From Duganella lactea (GTDB lineage: Bacteria; Pseudomonadota; Gammaproteobacteria; Burkholderiales; Burkholderiaceae_D): a stretch of 64,000 bases of DNA. A program made the position numbers and the translations under genes. The stretch is taken from assembly GCF_009857505.1 (NCBI RefSeq), contig NZ_WWCP01000016.1, positions 1 to 64,000 on the forward strand, in the 5' to 3' direction. Position 1 is the first letter of the stretch, and every line of letters starts with the position of its first letter. Below the pieces are notes generated by a model. That model saw only the letters and a list, made by a program, of their open reading frames with translations. It did no database searches and had not been told where the DNA came from. This document shows, one piece after another, positions 36,882-46,512 of this stretch.

Positions 36882-38435
36882 TCAGGCGCGGGTGAGCTTG
36901 AACAGGTCGACCACATGAGACAGTCCCGTCGCCTGCTCCTGCATTGCCAGCGCGGCGGCCGAGGCTTCCTCCACCAGCGCCATATTCTGCTGCGTCATGC
37001 CGTCCATGTCGCCGATGGCCACGCTGACATCCTCGATGCCGGCGCTTTGTTCGGTGCTGGCCACGCTGATCTCACCCATGATCTCGGTCACGCGTTTAAC
37101 GCTGGCCACCACCTCATGCATGGTGCTGCCTGCCTTGTTCACCAGTTCCGAGCCGGAGCCAACCTTGGCCACCGAGTCGTCGATCAGGACCTTGATTTCC
37201 TTGGCCGCCGCCGCCGAACGCTGGGCCAGGCTGCGCACTTCGGCCGCCACCACGGCAAAGCCGCGGCCCTGGTCGCCGGCACGCGCCGCCTCGACGGCGG
37301 CGTTCAGCGCCAGGATGTTGGTCTGGAAGGCAATACCGTTGATGACCGAAATAATCTCAACGATTTGCTTGGAGGCGGCGTTGATCGATTCCATGGTCGC
37401 CGTCACCTGTTGCATCACCGCGCCGCCCTGTTCGGACACCTGCGAGGCCGACTGTGCCAGCGCATTGGCCTGCTGCGCATTGCTGGCGTTCTGTTTCACG
37501 GTGGAGGTCAGCTCCTCCATCGCCGACGCCACTTTTTCCAGCGCCGACGCTTGCTGGCCGGTGCGGGCCGACAGGTCTTCGTTGCCTTGAGCGATTTCCG
37601 TCGAGGCGGAGTTGATCGCTTCCGTCCCCTGGCGTACCTGGCCGACGATGGACGACAGGCTGTCGCGCATGGTCTTGATGGCAAACAGCAGGCTGCTCGC
37701 GTCGCCCGGCACGACCACCACCTCGGTGGCCAGATCGCCGTGCGAAATGCGGTTGGCGATATCGGTGGCGTAGGCCGGTTCGCCGCCCAGTTGCTTGAGC
37801 AGGCCGCGCTTGATCAGCGTGGCGATGAGCAGACTCAGTACGAAGGCCGTGACCGCCAGCACCAGCGTCCACACACGGGCTGAGCTGGCGCTGGCTTCCG
37901 ACAGCTCGGTGGCGTCAGCCATTTGGCGCTGGGTCTTTTGCAACACCACCGCCATGTCGGCCACGATCTGCCGGCGCAGCGGGCTGCAATCGTTGACCAG
38001 GAATTTGCCGAACTCCTCCATCTTGCCCGCTTCGCGCAGCCGGCGCGGCTGCTTGAGCGCCTCGGCCATGGCCAGCAGGCCGCGCTTGACCTTGTCGAAA
38101 TCGGCGTCCCCGGCAAACGCCGGCGACATCTGCTCCAGGGCCGCCAGATAGATGGCTTTTTGTTCATCGACGATCGCCAGTTCCCTGGCCGCTTGCGCCG
38201 CGTCGCTGAAGATGTAGGCATTGCGCGCGCCCAAGCCGGTCTGCGCCAGCGCTTCCCGTGCCTGATAGAGCGGGGTGAGGCGCTGCTCGGCGATCGCGTT
38301 TTGCTGCTGGAACGCCGCGCCGATCGACGTCACGCCCATCAGTGATACTGCCGCCAGCAGCAGCAGCAGGGCGGTGACCATGCCGAAGCCCAGCGTTAGT
38401 TGGGTACCGATTTTTTGCTTGAACAGGAAGTGCAT
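36882..38435 (-). CDS. Methyl-accepting chemotaxis protein
   Basis: Chemoreceptor of 517 residues. TM1 lies at about 12-34, the periplasmic four-helix-bundle sensor at about 35-188, TM2 at about 190-212, then a HAMP domain ([15 protein letters not shown]) and a long coiled-coil signalling domain with the hairpin tip [45 protein letters not shown]. No C-terminal CheR-binding pentapeptide is seen (the end is [10 protein letters not shown]). It belongs to flagellar-type Che signalling rather than to the Pil-Chp operon, judged by its separate location; no che genes adjoin it. A 7-bp hairpin (36873-36892) overlaps its stop codon. Confidence 0.93.
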   Translation of the reverse strand: MHFLFKQKIGTQLTLGFGMVTALLLLLAAVSLMGVTSIGAAFQQQNAIAEQRLTPLYQAREALAQTGLGARNAYIFSDAAQAARELAIVDEQKAIYLAALEQMSPAFAGDADFDKVKRGLLAMAEALKQPRRLREAGKMEEFGKFLVNDCSPLRRQIVADMAVVLQKTQRQMADATELSEASASSARVWTLVLAVTAFVLSLLIATLIKRGLLKQLGGEPAYATDIANRISHGDLATEVVVVPGDASSLLFAIKTMRDSLSSIVGQVRQGTEAINSASTEIAQGNEDLSARTGQQASALEKVASAMEELTSTVKQNASNAQQANALAQSASQVSEQGGAVMQQVTATMESINAASKQIVEIISVINGIAFQTNILALNAAVEAARAGDQGRGFAVVAAEVRSLAQRSAAAAKEIKVLIDDSVAKVGSGSELVNKAGSTMHEVVASVKRVTEIMGEISVASTEQSAGIEDVSVAIGDMDGMTQQNMALVEEASAAALAMQEQATGLSHVVDLFKLTRA

Positions 38436-38582
38436 TTTATTTGCCTTTAATTGGGTTGGCGAGACTATGAGCGCGCAGCGGGGCGCTTGCAGTCAGGCCC
38501 GGCAGGGGCGGACTGCTGACATAAGAGGGGAATGCGCGCTGCGCCGGCAGGGGTTGAGGCGGCGTAGCGTGACCGGCCGTTA

Positions 38583-39326
38583 CTACTCGGCGCGGCGCTT
38601 GATTTCTTCTGAGGCCAGGGCCGTCAGTTCACGCAGGGCGCGCACTTCACGCTCCCTGAGTTTGCGCGGTTCGGTGTCCAGTACGCACAAGGTACCGACC
38701 GGCTGGTCGGCCGCGCCGAGCAGGGGAAAACCGGCATAAAAACGGATGTGCGGCGCGCCGGTCACCAGTGGATTGTCGCGGAAGCGCGGGTCGGCCAGCG
38801 CGTCCTCGACCATGAACAAGCCCTGCTGAAGAATCGCGTGGCTGCAGAACGCCCAGGCGCGCGGCGTTTCGCTGGCGTCCACGCCGATGCGCGACTTGAA
38901 CCATTGGCGCTCGGCGGTGAGCAGACTGATCAGCGCCATCGGCGCCTCCGTCACCTGGCTGGCGAGCCAGGTCAGGCGGTCGAACGCCGGCTCGGCCGGG
39001 GTGTCGACCAGGCCCGAGGCGTCGAGCGCCAACAGGCGCGCCGCCTCGTCGCGCGGCGCCGGATAGGGCGGTCTGTCGATCGGCATGAATTCCTTGCTGC
39101 TGGCGACATCGCCGGGCTGCGCGGTGGCGGCCGGCGACGTGCTGGCGGCACGCTCGCCGATCAGCCTTTGCACCGCGCTGAGCCGCACGCGCCGGTGACC
39201 GCCCGGCGTTTTCCACGAAGGGATGGCGCCATTCTCGATCCACTGCTGGGCGGTGCTGACCGCCACGCCCAGCATTGCGGCTGCGGCACGGGTGGTCAGC
39301 ACAGTGTCTTCATCGGATGGGATCAT
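38583..39326 (-). CDS. HTH (excisionase/MerR-like)-GAF fusion protein
   Basis: Protein of 247 residues joining two unrelated domains. Residues about 8-58 form an excisionase-type winged helix (LTTRAAAAMLGVAVSTAQQWIENGAIPSWKTPGGHRRVRLSAVQRLI). Residues about 95-240 form a GAF domain (FDRLTWLASQVTEAPMALISLLTAERQWFKSRIGVDASETPRAWAFCSHAILQQGLFMVEDALADPRF...YAGFPLL...GTLCVLD), of the kind often found in front of GGDEF or kinase outputs. Here the GAF is C-terminal and no output enzyme follows, so a small-molecule-responsive DNA-binding protein is the simplest reading (inference). The upstream A/T-rich dyad at 39370-39398 may be its own operator. Confidence 0.82.
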   Translation of the reverse strand: MIPSDEDTVLTTRAAAAMLGVAVSTAQQWIENGAIPSWKTPGGHRRVRLSAVQRLIGERAASTSPAATAQPGDVASSKEFMPIDRPPYPAPRDEAARLLALDASGLVDTPAEPAFDRLTWLASQVTEAPMALISLLTAERQWFKSRIGVDASETPRAWAFCSHAILQQGLFMVEDALADPRFRDNPLVTGAPHIRFYAGFPLLGAADQPVGTLCVLDTEPRKLREREVRALRELTALASEEIKRRAE

Positions 39327-39627
39327 GGTGGTGCGCGCTCGTTAGGGGTTCCTATTGAACGCAATTATACATAAATTTCCGATTGGAAATAATTTATGTG
39401 ATGGATTTGACGCTTTGATGGTGGTTTTTTTTGAGTTTTAGCTGGTTGAGATGACTTTGTTGTAAATATTCGTCATTTTCATCAAATGCGCGGGTGTGTA
39501 GCGATCAATAGCTTTCGCGTCCGTAATATATTGGAAGCAATAATCTATTAGAATGGCGGCCAGCGCCACGCGCTCCCTTCCTGCGCTCCACGCGGCCGCT
39601 CTTCGCCGCGCCCGAGAAAGACATACG
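39327..39627. other. A/T-rich divergent intergenic region
   Basis: About 300 bases between the minus-strand HTH-GAF gene and the plus-strand ABC permease, much richer in A/T than its surroundings from 39360 to 39560. It must hold both promoters. It contains an imperfect palindrome (39370-39398), a T8 run near 39430 and no ORF that I would support. Confidence 0.6.
39370..39398. promoter_or_regulatory. Imperfect A/T-rich palindrome, candidate operator
   Basis: CATAAATTTCC, GATT, GGAAAT then AATTTATG: the outer 8 bases (CATAAATT/AATTTATG) and inner GGAAA/TTTCC are complementary, with three extra bases in one arm. It begins 44 bases upstream of the HTH-GAF start codon. Confidence 0.45.
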
Positions 39628-41358
39628 ATGAACAAGAAACGGCAATTTTTCCCACGCCAGGTGGTGGAAGCCGGCGGTAACCGCTGGGACTGGGCGCTGC
39701 TGCCCATCGTGTTGGCGGTCTTTGTGCTGATGGCCTACGGCAGCCAGCAGATGGCGCGCCCGTATGAACTCGGCCAGGCGCTGCCGCTGTCGCTCGACCC
39801 GTCCAATCTGCCGTACTACCTGCTGCGCACCACGCTGCGCATGTTCATCGCGCTCGGCGCCTCGGTGATTTTCAGTTGTGTGTTCGCGGCGCTGGCCACC
39901 AAGTACCGCACCGCTGAAAAAGTCATGGTGCCGATGCTCGACATATTGCAGTCGATCCCGATTCTCGGTTTCCTGTCGATCACGGTGACCGCCTTTATCG
40001 CGCTGTTCCCCGGCAACCTGCTGGGCGTGGAGTGCGCCGCCATCTTCGCCATCTTTACCTCGCAAGCGTGGAATATGGCGTTTTCCGCCTACCAGGGCTT
40101 CCGCACCGTGCCGGCCGAATTGTCCGAGGCGGCGCAGGTATTCCAGCTGTCGGGCTGGCAGCGCTTCTGGCGCCTGGAGCTGCCGTATGCGATGCCGGGC
40201 CTGCTGTGGAACATGATGATGTCGATGTCCGGCGGCTGGTTCTTCGTGGTGGCGTCGGAGGCCATCGTGGTGTCCAACCAGACCATCAAGCTGCCCGGCA
40301 TGGGCTCCTACATCGCGCTGGCGATCGAGCAGAGCGACCTGGGGGCGATCGGCTGGGCCATCTTCGCCATGTTCATCGCGGTGCTGGCCTACGACCAGCT
40401 GTTCTTCCGCCCGCTGCTGGCGTGGGCCGACAAGTTCCGCTTCGAGGAAACCGGCAGCGACACGGCGCAATCGTCATGGCTGCTGACCTGGCTGCGCCGC
40501 ACCGACCGCACGCAACAGCTGGTCGAGTGGTTCGGCCACCAGCTGTCGCGCTCCATCGCCGTGTTCCGGCTGTCGCATGACGGCACCTCGATCCGCGCCC
40601 GGCGCGACCAGCCGTCGATGGTGCCGGAGCGCGTGTGGGACGCGGTGATCGCCGCCGTGATGTTCTACGCGTTGTGGAGTCTGGTCCACTTCATCCGCAC
40701 CGAGGTCGGTTGGGGCGAAGTCGGGCATGTGCTGATGCTGGGCTTTTACACCATGCTGCGCGTGGTGGTGCTGCTGGCGCTGGCCGCCCTGGTCTGGGTG
40801 CCGGTGGGGATCTGGATCGGCATGAATCCGCGCTGGGCCTCGCGCACGCAGGCCGTGGCGCAGTTCCTGGCGGCGTTCCCGGCCAACCTGGTGTTCCCGG
40901 TGGCGGTAATCCTGATCGTGCGCTACCACCTGAACCCGGACATCTGGCTGTCGCCGTTGATGATCCTTGGCACCCAATGGTATTTGCTGTTCAACGTGAT
41001 CGCCGGCGCCTCGACGATTCCGACCGAGCTGCGTCACGCGGCCAAGAACTTCGGCCTGACCGGCTGGCTCAAATGGCGCCGCTACCTGCTGCCGGCCATC
41101 TTCCCCAGCTTCGTCACCGGGGCGATCACGGCGTCGGGCGGCTCGTGGAACGCCGCCATCGTGTCCGAATTCGTCAGCTGGGGCCCGACCACGCTGAAGG
41201 CGCACGGCATCGGCAGCTATATCCAGGAGATGACCGTGGCCGGCGACTTCCCGCGCATCGCGCTGGGCATCGGCATCATGTGTATTTTCGTGATGGGCTT
41301 TAACCACTTCGTCTGGCGCCGTTTGTACACCCTGGCCGAAAGCCGGCTGCATTTCTAG
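39628..41358 (+). CDS. Double-domain NitT/TauT-type ABC transporter permease
   Basis: Membrane protein of 576 residues containing two BPD_transp_1 permease units in one chain, at about 65-260 and 370-560. Each has its own EAA-type coupling loop: [32 protein letters not shown] and [32 protein letters not shown]. About ten to twelve membrane segments are expected. It would pair with the ATPase encoded 10 bases downstream. No binding protein is encoded beside it, unlike the importer at 6148. The start at 39628 is preferred to an upstream in-frame codon at 39553 because [11 protein letters not shown] is preceded by a weak AGAAAG and matches a normal cytoplasmic N-terminus. Confidence 0.88.
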   Translation: MNKKRQFFPRQVVEAGGNRWDWALLPIVLAVFVLMAYGSQQMARPYELGQALPLSLDPSNLPYYLLRTTLRMFIALGASVIFSCVFAALATKYRTAEKVMVPMLDILQSIPILGFLSITVTAFIALFPGNLLGVECAAIFAIFTSQAWNMAFSAYQGFRTVPAELSEAAQVFQLSGWQRFWRLELPYAMPGLLWNMMMSMSGGWFFVVASEAIVVSNQTIKLPGMGSYIALAIEQSDLGAIGWAIFAMFIAVLAYDQLFFRPLLAWADKFRFEETGSDTAQSSWLLTWLRRTDRTQQLVEWFGHQLSRSIAVFRLSHDGTSIRARRDQPSMVPERVWDAVIAAVMFYALWSLVHFIRTEVGWGEVGHVLMLGFYTMLRVVVLLALAALVWVPVGIWIGMNPRWASRTQAVAQFLAAFPANLVFPVAVILIVRYHLNPDIWLSPLMILGTQWYLLFNVIAGASTIPTELRHAAKNFGLTGWLKWRRYLLPAIFPSFVTGAITASGGSWNAAIVSEFVSWGPTTLKAHGIGSYIQEMTVAGDFPRIALGIGIMCIFVMGFNHFVWRRLYTLAESRLHF

Positions 41359-41368
41359 GAACCGAATC

Positions 41369-42682
41369 ATGAGCACTCCTATCGTTGAACTGAAAGCCGT
41401 CGGCAAGCACTTTCGCGGCGCCGACGGCTCCGCGCGCGCGGTGCTGGAAGGCGTCGACTTCACGCTGCACGAGGGCGAAATCGTCGCGCTGCTGGGCCAA
41501 TCCGGCTCCGGCAAGTCGACCATGTTGCGCATCATGGCGGGTCTGATCCAGGCCGATGAGGGCCAGGTGCTGTATCGCGGCATGCCGCTGTACGGCACCG
41601 CGCGTGGCATCCGCATGGTGTTCCAGTCGTTCGCGCTGTTCCCGTGGCTGACGGTGCAGAAGAACGTGGAACTGGGACTGGAAGCGCAGGGCATGGCGCC
41701 GGACGAGCGCGCGCGCCGTGCCGCCAAGGTGATCGACCTGATTGGCCTGTCCGGCTTTGAGGGCGCGCTGCCGCGCGAGCTGTCGGGCGGCATGCGCCAG
41801 CGGGTCGGCATCGCCCGCGCGCTGGTGATGGAGCCGGAAGTGCTGTTGATGGACGAGGCCTTCTCGGCGCTGGACGTGCTGACCGGCGAGCGCCTGCGCG
41901 AGGAGATTCTGGAACTGTGGCAGTCCGGCCAGATTCCGACCAAGGCGATCCTGGTGGTGTCGCACAATATCGAGGAAGCGGTGATGATGGCCGACCGGGT
42001 GCTGATCTTCGCCAGCGATCCGGGACGGGTGCGTGCCGAGCTGCCGATCTCGCTGCCGCAGCCGCGCAAGGCGGAAAGCGCCGAAGTGCGCCACCTGATC
42101 GACAAGGTGTATGAACTGATGACGGCCAGCGCTGGCCGCCGCGGCAGCAATGGCTTGATCAGCGAGCGCGAAGTCAAGCTGCAACTGGGAGACCGTCTGC
42201 CGCAAGCCGGCATCGCGCACATGGAGGGGATACTGGAATTGCTGGCCGAAGAGCCGTTCCACGGCCACGCCGACCTGCCGAAGATCGCCGAGGAAACCGA
42301 GCTGACCGACGCCGAGCTGTTGGAAGTCCTCAACGCGCTGATCCTGCTGGGCTTCACCTACCTGACCAACGGCGACATCCTGATGACGGAACTGGGCGGC
42401 CAATACGTCAAGGCCAACAACACCGAGCGGCAGGAGCTATTCGGCAAGCAGCTGCTGGAGCATGTGCCGCTGATCGCCTACATCTGCCACGGCCTGCAGC
42501 AGGACAAATCCGGCGATCTGCCGGAGGACCTGTTCCTCAAGCTGCTGCGCTTCACGCTCAGTGAAGAAGAAGCCGAACGCGCGCTGCGCGTGGCCATCGA
42601 GTGGGGCCGCTATGGCGACCTGTTCGAATACAACTTCAACACCGGCGTGATTCAGCGCCCGGAACTGACGCCCAAGCTTTAA
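41369..42682 (+). CDS. NitT/TauT-type ABC ATPase with C-terminal AAA-associated domain
   Basis: Protein of 437 residues. The ABC ATPase occupies about 1-255, with Walker [10 protein letters not shown], signature [15 protein letters not shown], Walker [15 protein letters not shown] and switch His in VVSHNIEEA. The remaining 180 residues form the extra C-terminal domain known as AAA-associated: [60 protein letters not shown], winged-helix-like in appearance, then a helical part. Such fusions occur with double-permease NitT/TauT systems (family knowledge). The C-domain may regulate the transporter. The gene ends tail-to-tail with hemL, sharing a TTAA. Confidence 0.9.
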   Translation: MSTPIVELKAVGKHFRGADGSARAVLEGVDFTLHEGEIVALLGQSGSGKSTMLRIMAGLIQADEGQVLYRGMPLYGTARGIRMVFQSFALFPWLTVQKNVELGLEAQGMAPDERARRAAKVIDLIGLSGFEGALPRELSGGMRQRVGIARALVMEPEVLLMDEAFSALDVLTGERLREEILELWQSGQIPTKAILVVSHNIEEAVMMADRVLIFASDPGRVRAELPISLPQPRKAESAEVRHLIDKVYELMTASAGRRGSNGLISEREVKLQLGDRLPQAGIAHMEGILELLAEEPFHGHADLPKIAEETELTDAELLEVLNALILLGFTYLTNGDILMTELGGQYVKANNTERQELFGKQLLEHVPLIAYICHGLQQDKSGDLPEDLFLKLLRFTLSEEEAERALRVAIEWGRYGDLFEYNFNTGVIQRPELTPKL

Positions 42683-43965
42683 AGCGTGGCGAAGGCGCGG
42701 CGGGCAGCGGCGATGGTCTCGTCGATCACCGCGTCGCTGTGCTGGGCCGAGACGAAGCCCGCCTCGAAGGCGGCCGGCGCGAAGTAGACGCCTTCGTCCA
42801 GCATGGCGTGGAAGAAGACATTGAAGCGTTCGCGGTTACCGGCCATCATTTCGGCGTAGTTGTTGGGCGGCGTTTCGCTGAAGTACAGGCCAAACATGCC
42901 GCCCACGGCGTCGGCGCAGAACGGGATGCCGGCTTCCCTGGCCGCCGCCGTCAGGCCGTCGGCCAGGCGCTTGGCGGTGGCGCTCAACCGCTCGTAGAAG
43001 CCCGGTTGCTGGATCAGTTTCAGCGTGGTCATGCCCGCCGCCACCGCCACCGGATTGCCCGACAGCGTGCCAGCCTGGTACACCGCGCCCACCGGCGACA
43101 TATTGCTCATCAACCTGGTGCTGCCGCCGAAGGCCGCCACCGGCAGGCCGCCGCCGATCACCTTGCCCAGCGCCGTCAGATCCGGCTTGATGCCGTACAG
43201 TTCCTGCGCGCCGCCCAGCGCCACGCGGAAGCCGCACATCACTTCATCGAAGATCAGCAGCGCGCCATGCTTGGTGCACAGCTCGCGCAGCGCTTGCAGG
43301 AAGGCCGGTGTGGCCTTGATCAGGTTCATATTGCCGGCCACCGGCTCAACGATCACGCAGGCGATGTGCTGGCCGAAGTTGGCGAACGCCTCTTCGATCT
43401 GCTGTACGTTGTTATAGTCCAGCACCAGCGTGTGCTTGACGAAGTCCTCCGGCACGCCGGCCGAGGTTGGATTGCCGAAGGTGAGCAGGCCGCTGCCCGC
43501 TTTCACCAGCAGCGAATCGGCGTGGCCGTGGTAGCAGCCTTCAAACTTGACGATCTTGTCGCGGCCCGTGGCGCCGCGCGCCAGGCGCAGCGCGCTCATG
43601 GTCGCCTCGGTGCCCGACGATACCAGGCGCACCTGCTCCAGCGACGGCACCAGCTTGACGATTTCCTCGGCCATCTCGATCTCGCCCTCGGTCGGCGCGC
43701 CGAACGACAGGCCGCGCGTGGCCGCCTGCTGCACCGCCTTCACTACTTCCGGATGCGCGTGGCCGACGATGGCCGGGCCCCACGAGCCGATGTAGTCGAT
43801 ATAGCGCTTGCCGTCCGCGTCCCAGAAGTACGGGCCTTCGGCGCGGGTGATGAAGCGCGGCGTGCCGCCCACCGAACGGAAGGCGCGCACCGGCGAGTTG
43901 ACCCCGCCCGGCGTGGTTTTCTGGGCGCGTTCGAACAGTTGGTCGTTCTTGGAAGTCGTGGTCAT
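42679..43965 (-). CDS. hemL: Glutamate-1-semialdehyde 2,1-aminomutase HemL
   Basis: PLP enzyme of 428 residues that makes 5-aminolevulinate in the C5 heme pathway. Motifs include [20 protein letters not shown], the cofactor-binding [35 protein letters not shown], the Schiff-base Lys in [16 protein letters not shown] and [13 protein letters not shown]. Length is normal. It lies 17 bases downstream of thiD on the same strand. Its last bases overlap the end of the convergent ABC ATPase gene by 4 bp. Confidence 0.96.
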   Translation of the reverse strand: MTTTSKNDQLFERAQKTTPGGVNSPVRAFRSVGGTPRFITRAEGPYFWDADGKRYIDYIGSWGPAIVGHAHPEVVKAVQQAATRGLSFGAPTEGEIEMAEEIVKLVPSLEQVRLVSSGTEATMSALRLARGATGRDKIVKFEGCYHGHADSLLVKAGSGLLTFGNPTSAGVPEDFVKHTLVLDYNNVQQIEEAFANFGQHIACVIVEPVAGNMNLIKATPAFLQALRELCTKHGALLIFDEVMCGFRVALGGAQELYGIKPDLTALGKVIGGGLPVAAFGGSTRLMSNMSPVGAVYQAGTLSGNPVAVAAGMTTLKLIQQPGFYERLSATAKRLADGLTAAAREAGIPFCADAVGGMFGLYFSETPPNNYAEMMAGNRERFNVFFHAMLDEGVYFAPAAFEAGFVSAQHSDAVIDETIAAARRAFATL

Positions 43966-43982
43966 AGTGGCATCTTTCTTTG

Positions 43983-44837
43983 CTACTGCAGGTCCGCGGC
44001 GGACTGCAAATGGAAAAAACGGTTGGGCACAAGTTTGCCCATGCCGTAGCGCTGCGCATGCGCCAGCGCGCCGACAGTGTACTCCTGCGCCGCCGCCACC
44101 GCCTCCGGGACGTCGGCGCCGCGGGCCATGAAGGCGGTCAGCGCCGCCGACAGCGTGCCGCCGGCGCCGATGAAAGGCCCGGTCAGATGTTGCCAGGCGT
44201 CGTGCAGGATCACGCCATCGCCGCCGAACAGGGTGTTGGCCAGCGTGTTGGGGGCGGCGGCGTCGCCCTGCGCGCCGCCGGCCGGGGTGCCGGTGACCAG
44301 CACGTATTCGCAGCCCAGGGCCAGCAGGTGCTCGACATCCGACTCCAGCGTGCCTTCGCCGCTGTCTTCCTCGCGCCAGGTCTCGGCCAGCCGGCCCAGC
44401 TCCACCTGCGACAGCATCACCAGCGTGGCCTGCGGCACCAGCAACTGGCGGATGGCGGTCAGCAGCTCCTCGGCGTCGTCATCGGACGGCGACGGCAGGC
44501 GGGAACTGAAGGGATCGAGGATCAGCGGCGCGTCCGGATAGTCGGATAAGATCTCGGCGATCGCCGCCACCTGCTCCAGATTGGTCAGGGCGCCGACTTT
44601 GAAGGCGGCCATGGTCATGTCTTCCAGTACCACGCGGGCCTGGTCGGCCACCCAGTCGGGATCGATGTCCTGCAGGTCTTCGACGCGGGCGCTGTCGCCG
44701 ATCAGCAACGCGGTGGTCACCGCCAGCCCGGTACAGGACAGGGCGGAAAAAGCTGCCAGGTCGGCCTGGACACCCATGGCGCCGGCCGGATCGGCGGCGC
44801 CAAAGCTAAGAATAAGAGGAGAAGTTTGGTTTTGCAC
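43983..44837 (-). CDS. thiD: Hydroxymethylpyrimidine/phosphomethylpyrimidine kinase ThiD
   Basis: Ribokinase-fold kinase of 284 residues making HMP-pyrophosphate for thiamine synthesis. The N-terminal motif [36 protein letters not shown] is typical of ThiD, though Ala/Met replace the usual Ser/Gly in the D-(P/S)-GGAG-type loop. The anion-hole region [17 protein letters not shown] is followed by [20 protein letters not shown]. No TPP riboswitch is visible upstream. It starts 52 bases from the divergent rubredoxin gene, so the two share a short promoter region. Adjacent hemL and thiD are a frequent pair in betaproteobacteria. Confidence 0.9.
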   Translation of the reverse strand: MQNQTSPLILSFGAADPAGAMGVQADLAAFSALSCTGLAVTTALLIGDSARVEDLQDIDPDWVADQARVVLEDMTMAAFKVGALTNLEQVAAIAEILSDYPDAPLILDPFSSRLPSPSDDDAEELLTAIRQLLVPQATLVMLSQVELGRLAETWREEDSGEGTLESDVEHLLALGCEYVLVTGTPAGGAQGDAAAPNTLANTLFGGDGVILHDAWQHLTGPFIGAGGTLSAALTAFMARGADVPEAVAAAQEYTVGALAHAQRYGMGKLVPNRFFHLQSAADLQ

Positions 44838-44889
44838 GGCGGGTAGATTAAGATACCTGATTCAGCATTTTACTTGAGGGTGGCAAAAC

Positions 44890-45081
44890 GTGAGTAGCAA
44901 CGAAACAACGCAGGCATTCCAGACCTGGATGTGCCTGATCTGCGGCTGGATCTACGACGAGCAAGCCGGCCTGCCGGATGAGGGCATCGCGCCCGGCACC
45001 CGTTGGGCCGACGTGCCGATGAACTGGAGCTGCCCGGAGTGCGGCGCCCGCAAGGACGATTTCGAGATGGTCGCCCTCTAG
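44890..45081 (+). CDS. Rubredoxin
   Basis: One-electron carrier of 63 residues with a single Fe(SCys)4 site: Cys15/Cys18 (MCLICGW) and Cys48/Cys51 (CPECGARKDDFEMV), plus the usual aromatic core (Trp13, Tyr22, Trp46). The start is GTG at 44890 after GAGGGTGG. It lies just upstream of pilG, as in many beta- and gammaproteobacteria. Its partner enzyme is not identified here; candidates in the family include alkane hydroxylases and oxidative-stress proteins. Confidence 0.94.
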   Translation: MSSNETTQAFQTWMCLICGWIYDEQAGLPDEGIAPGTRWADVPMNWSCPECGARKDDFEMVAL

Positions 45082-45147
45082 ATTGACCGCCGCGCCAGCG
45101 AAGTGGTCGCATATGCTATGGTGTCGCTTCATCTTAGCGGATTGATT

Positions 45148-45543
45148 ATGACCTCTACGCCCCTGAAAATCATGGTGATCGACGACAGCAGCACGATTCG
45201 TCGCTGCGCCGAGATCTTCCTGAGCCAGGCCGGCTACGACGTGGTGCTGGCCGAAGACGGTTTCGCCGCGCTGGCCCAGATCAACGACCACCACCCGGCG
45301 CTGGTCTTCTGCGACATCCTGATGCCGCGCCTGGACGGCTATCAAACCTGCGCACTGATTAAAAAAAGCCAGCAATTTCACGCCACGCCGGTGTTGATGC
45401 TGTCCTCCAGGGACGGCCTGTTCGACCGCGCGCGCGGCGCCATGGTCGGGGCGGAGGCCTATCTGACCAAACCTTTTACCAGGGACAGTCTGCTGGCCGC
45501 CGTGCACGCGCATGCCGGCGGCGCTGTCGCCATACCAGAATAA
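45148..45543 (+). CDS. pilG: PilG, single-domain response regulator of the Pil-Chp system
   Basis: CheY-like receiver of 131 residues, with acidic pocket VIDDSSTIRR, phosphoacceptor Asp56 in VFCDILMPRLDG and the conserved Lys in LTKPF. In Pseudomonas PilG promotes pilus extension and cAMP production (family knowledge). The start at 45148 (MTSTPLKIMVIDD) is preferred to an in-frame codon at 45103. First gene of pilG-pilH-pilI-pilJ-chpA, all in the same direction with gaps of 2-30 bases. Confidence 0.9.
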   Translation: MTSTPLKIMVIDDSSTIRRCAEIFLSQAGYDVVLAEDGFAALAQINDHHPALVFCDILMPRLDGYQTCALIKKSQQFHATPVLMLSSRDGLFDRARGAMVGAEAYLTKPFTRDSLLAAVHAHAGGAVAIPE

Positions 45544-45562
45544 GCAAGCCGCAGAGGGAAAC

Positions 45563-45928
45563 ATGGCCATACAAAGAATTCTGATCGTCGACGATTCGCC
45601 CACGGAGCGCTACTACCTGAGCGACATCCTGTCGAAGAACGGCTATACCGTGACGGTGGCCGAAAGCGGCGAGGAGGCGCTGGTCAAGATCAAGCAGGAC
45701 AAGCCGGAGCTGATCCTGATGGACGTGGTCATGCCCGGCGCGAACGGCTTCCAGGTGACGCGCGCGATCGGCCGCGATCCGCAACTGAAGGATGTGCCGA
45801 TCATTATCTGTTCCAGCAAGAGCCAGGAGACGGACCGCATCTGGGCGCTGCGCCAGGGTGCGCGCGATTATCTGGTCAAGCCGGTCGACCCGGGCGCGCT
45901 GCTGGAAAAAATCGCGGCGCTCGGCTAA
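45563..45928 (+). CDS. pilH: PilH, single-domain response regulator of the Pil-Chp system
   Basis: CheY-like receiver of 121 residues: [18 protein letters not shown], phosphoacceptor Asp54 in [12 protein letters not shown] and Lys in [11 protein letters not shown]. PilH is the counterpart of PilG, favouring pilus retraction or acting as a phosphate sink (family knowledge). The start at 45563 has GAGGGAA just upstream. It is followed after 2 bases by pilI. Confidence 0.92.
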   Translation: MAIQRILIVDDSPTERYYLSDILSKNGYTVTVAESGEEALVKIKQDKPELILMDVVMPGANGFQVTRAIGRDPQLKDVPIIICSSKSQETDRIWALRQGARDYLVKPVDPGALLEKIAALG

Positions 45929-45930
45929 AC

Positions 45931-46482
45931 ATGGACAGCCCGGCCGCCACCGAACGCCGCAGCCGTCTGCGCCGGTATCAGGTGCAGCTGCTGGAGCGCA
46001 TGCAGGCCGCCAAGAGCGGCGGTGCGGTGGGCGGACGGGAACTGGCGGTGCTGATCGGCGGGCGTGCCTGCCTGCTGGACCTGACGCAGATCAGCGAGAT
46101 CGTGCCGTCGCAAGCCGCCGCGCCGGCGCCGGCGCCGGTTCCGCTGACGCGGGACTGGTATCTGGGCCTGGTGAATATTCGCGGCCATCTGACCGGCGTG
46201 ATCGATCTGGCGCGCTACCAGCGGCTCGATGCCGGCGCCGGCACGCCGGCGGAACGGCGCCTGATCACCTTCGCGCCCGGCCTGGGGTTCAATTGCGCGC
46301 TGCAGGCCGAGCGCGTGCTGGGCCTGCGCAAGCAGGACGAGATGGCGCCGGCGCCGCCCGCCGACGACGCGCCGGCGTGGAGCAGCCAGCGGTTCCTCGA
46401 CGGCGACGGCCAGTTATGGACCCGCATCGATCTGGCGTTGCTGGTGCGGGAGCCGCGTTTCTCGCAGGTAGGACTGATATAG
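45931..46482 (+). CDS. pilI: PilI, CheW-like coupling protein
   Basis: CheW-domain protein of 183 residues linking the receptor PilJ to the kinase ChpA. Features: LAVLIGGRACLLDLTQISEIVP, WYLGLVNIRGHLTGVIDLARY, the arginine-containing ligand loop typical of CheW, and LITFAPGLGFNCALQAERVLGL. The N-terminal 35 residues are basic and Arg/Gln-rich, as usual for PilI. It starts 2 bases after pilH and is followed after 30 bases by pilJ. Confidence 0.9.
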   Translation: MDSPAATERRSRLRRYQVQLLERMQAAKSGGAVGGRELAVLIGGRACLLDLTQISEIVPSQAAAPAPAPVPLTRDWYLGLVNIRGHLTGVIDLARYQRLDAGAGTPAERRLITFAPGLGFNCALQAERVLGLRKQDEMAPAPPADDAPAWSSQRFLDGDGQLWTRIDLALLVREPRFSQVGLI

Positions 46483-46512
46483 CAGGCTAACACTGAATCC
46501 GGAGAGGGTGGG

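Noticed and set aside
36873..36892. Hairpin CCCGCGC/GCGCGGG as a terminator between corA and the chemoreceptor gene
   Set aside because: It overlaps the chemoreceptor stop codon and has no T-run on either strand.
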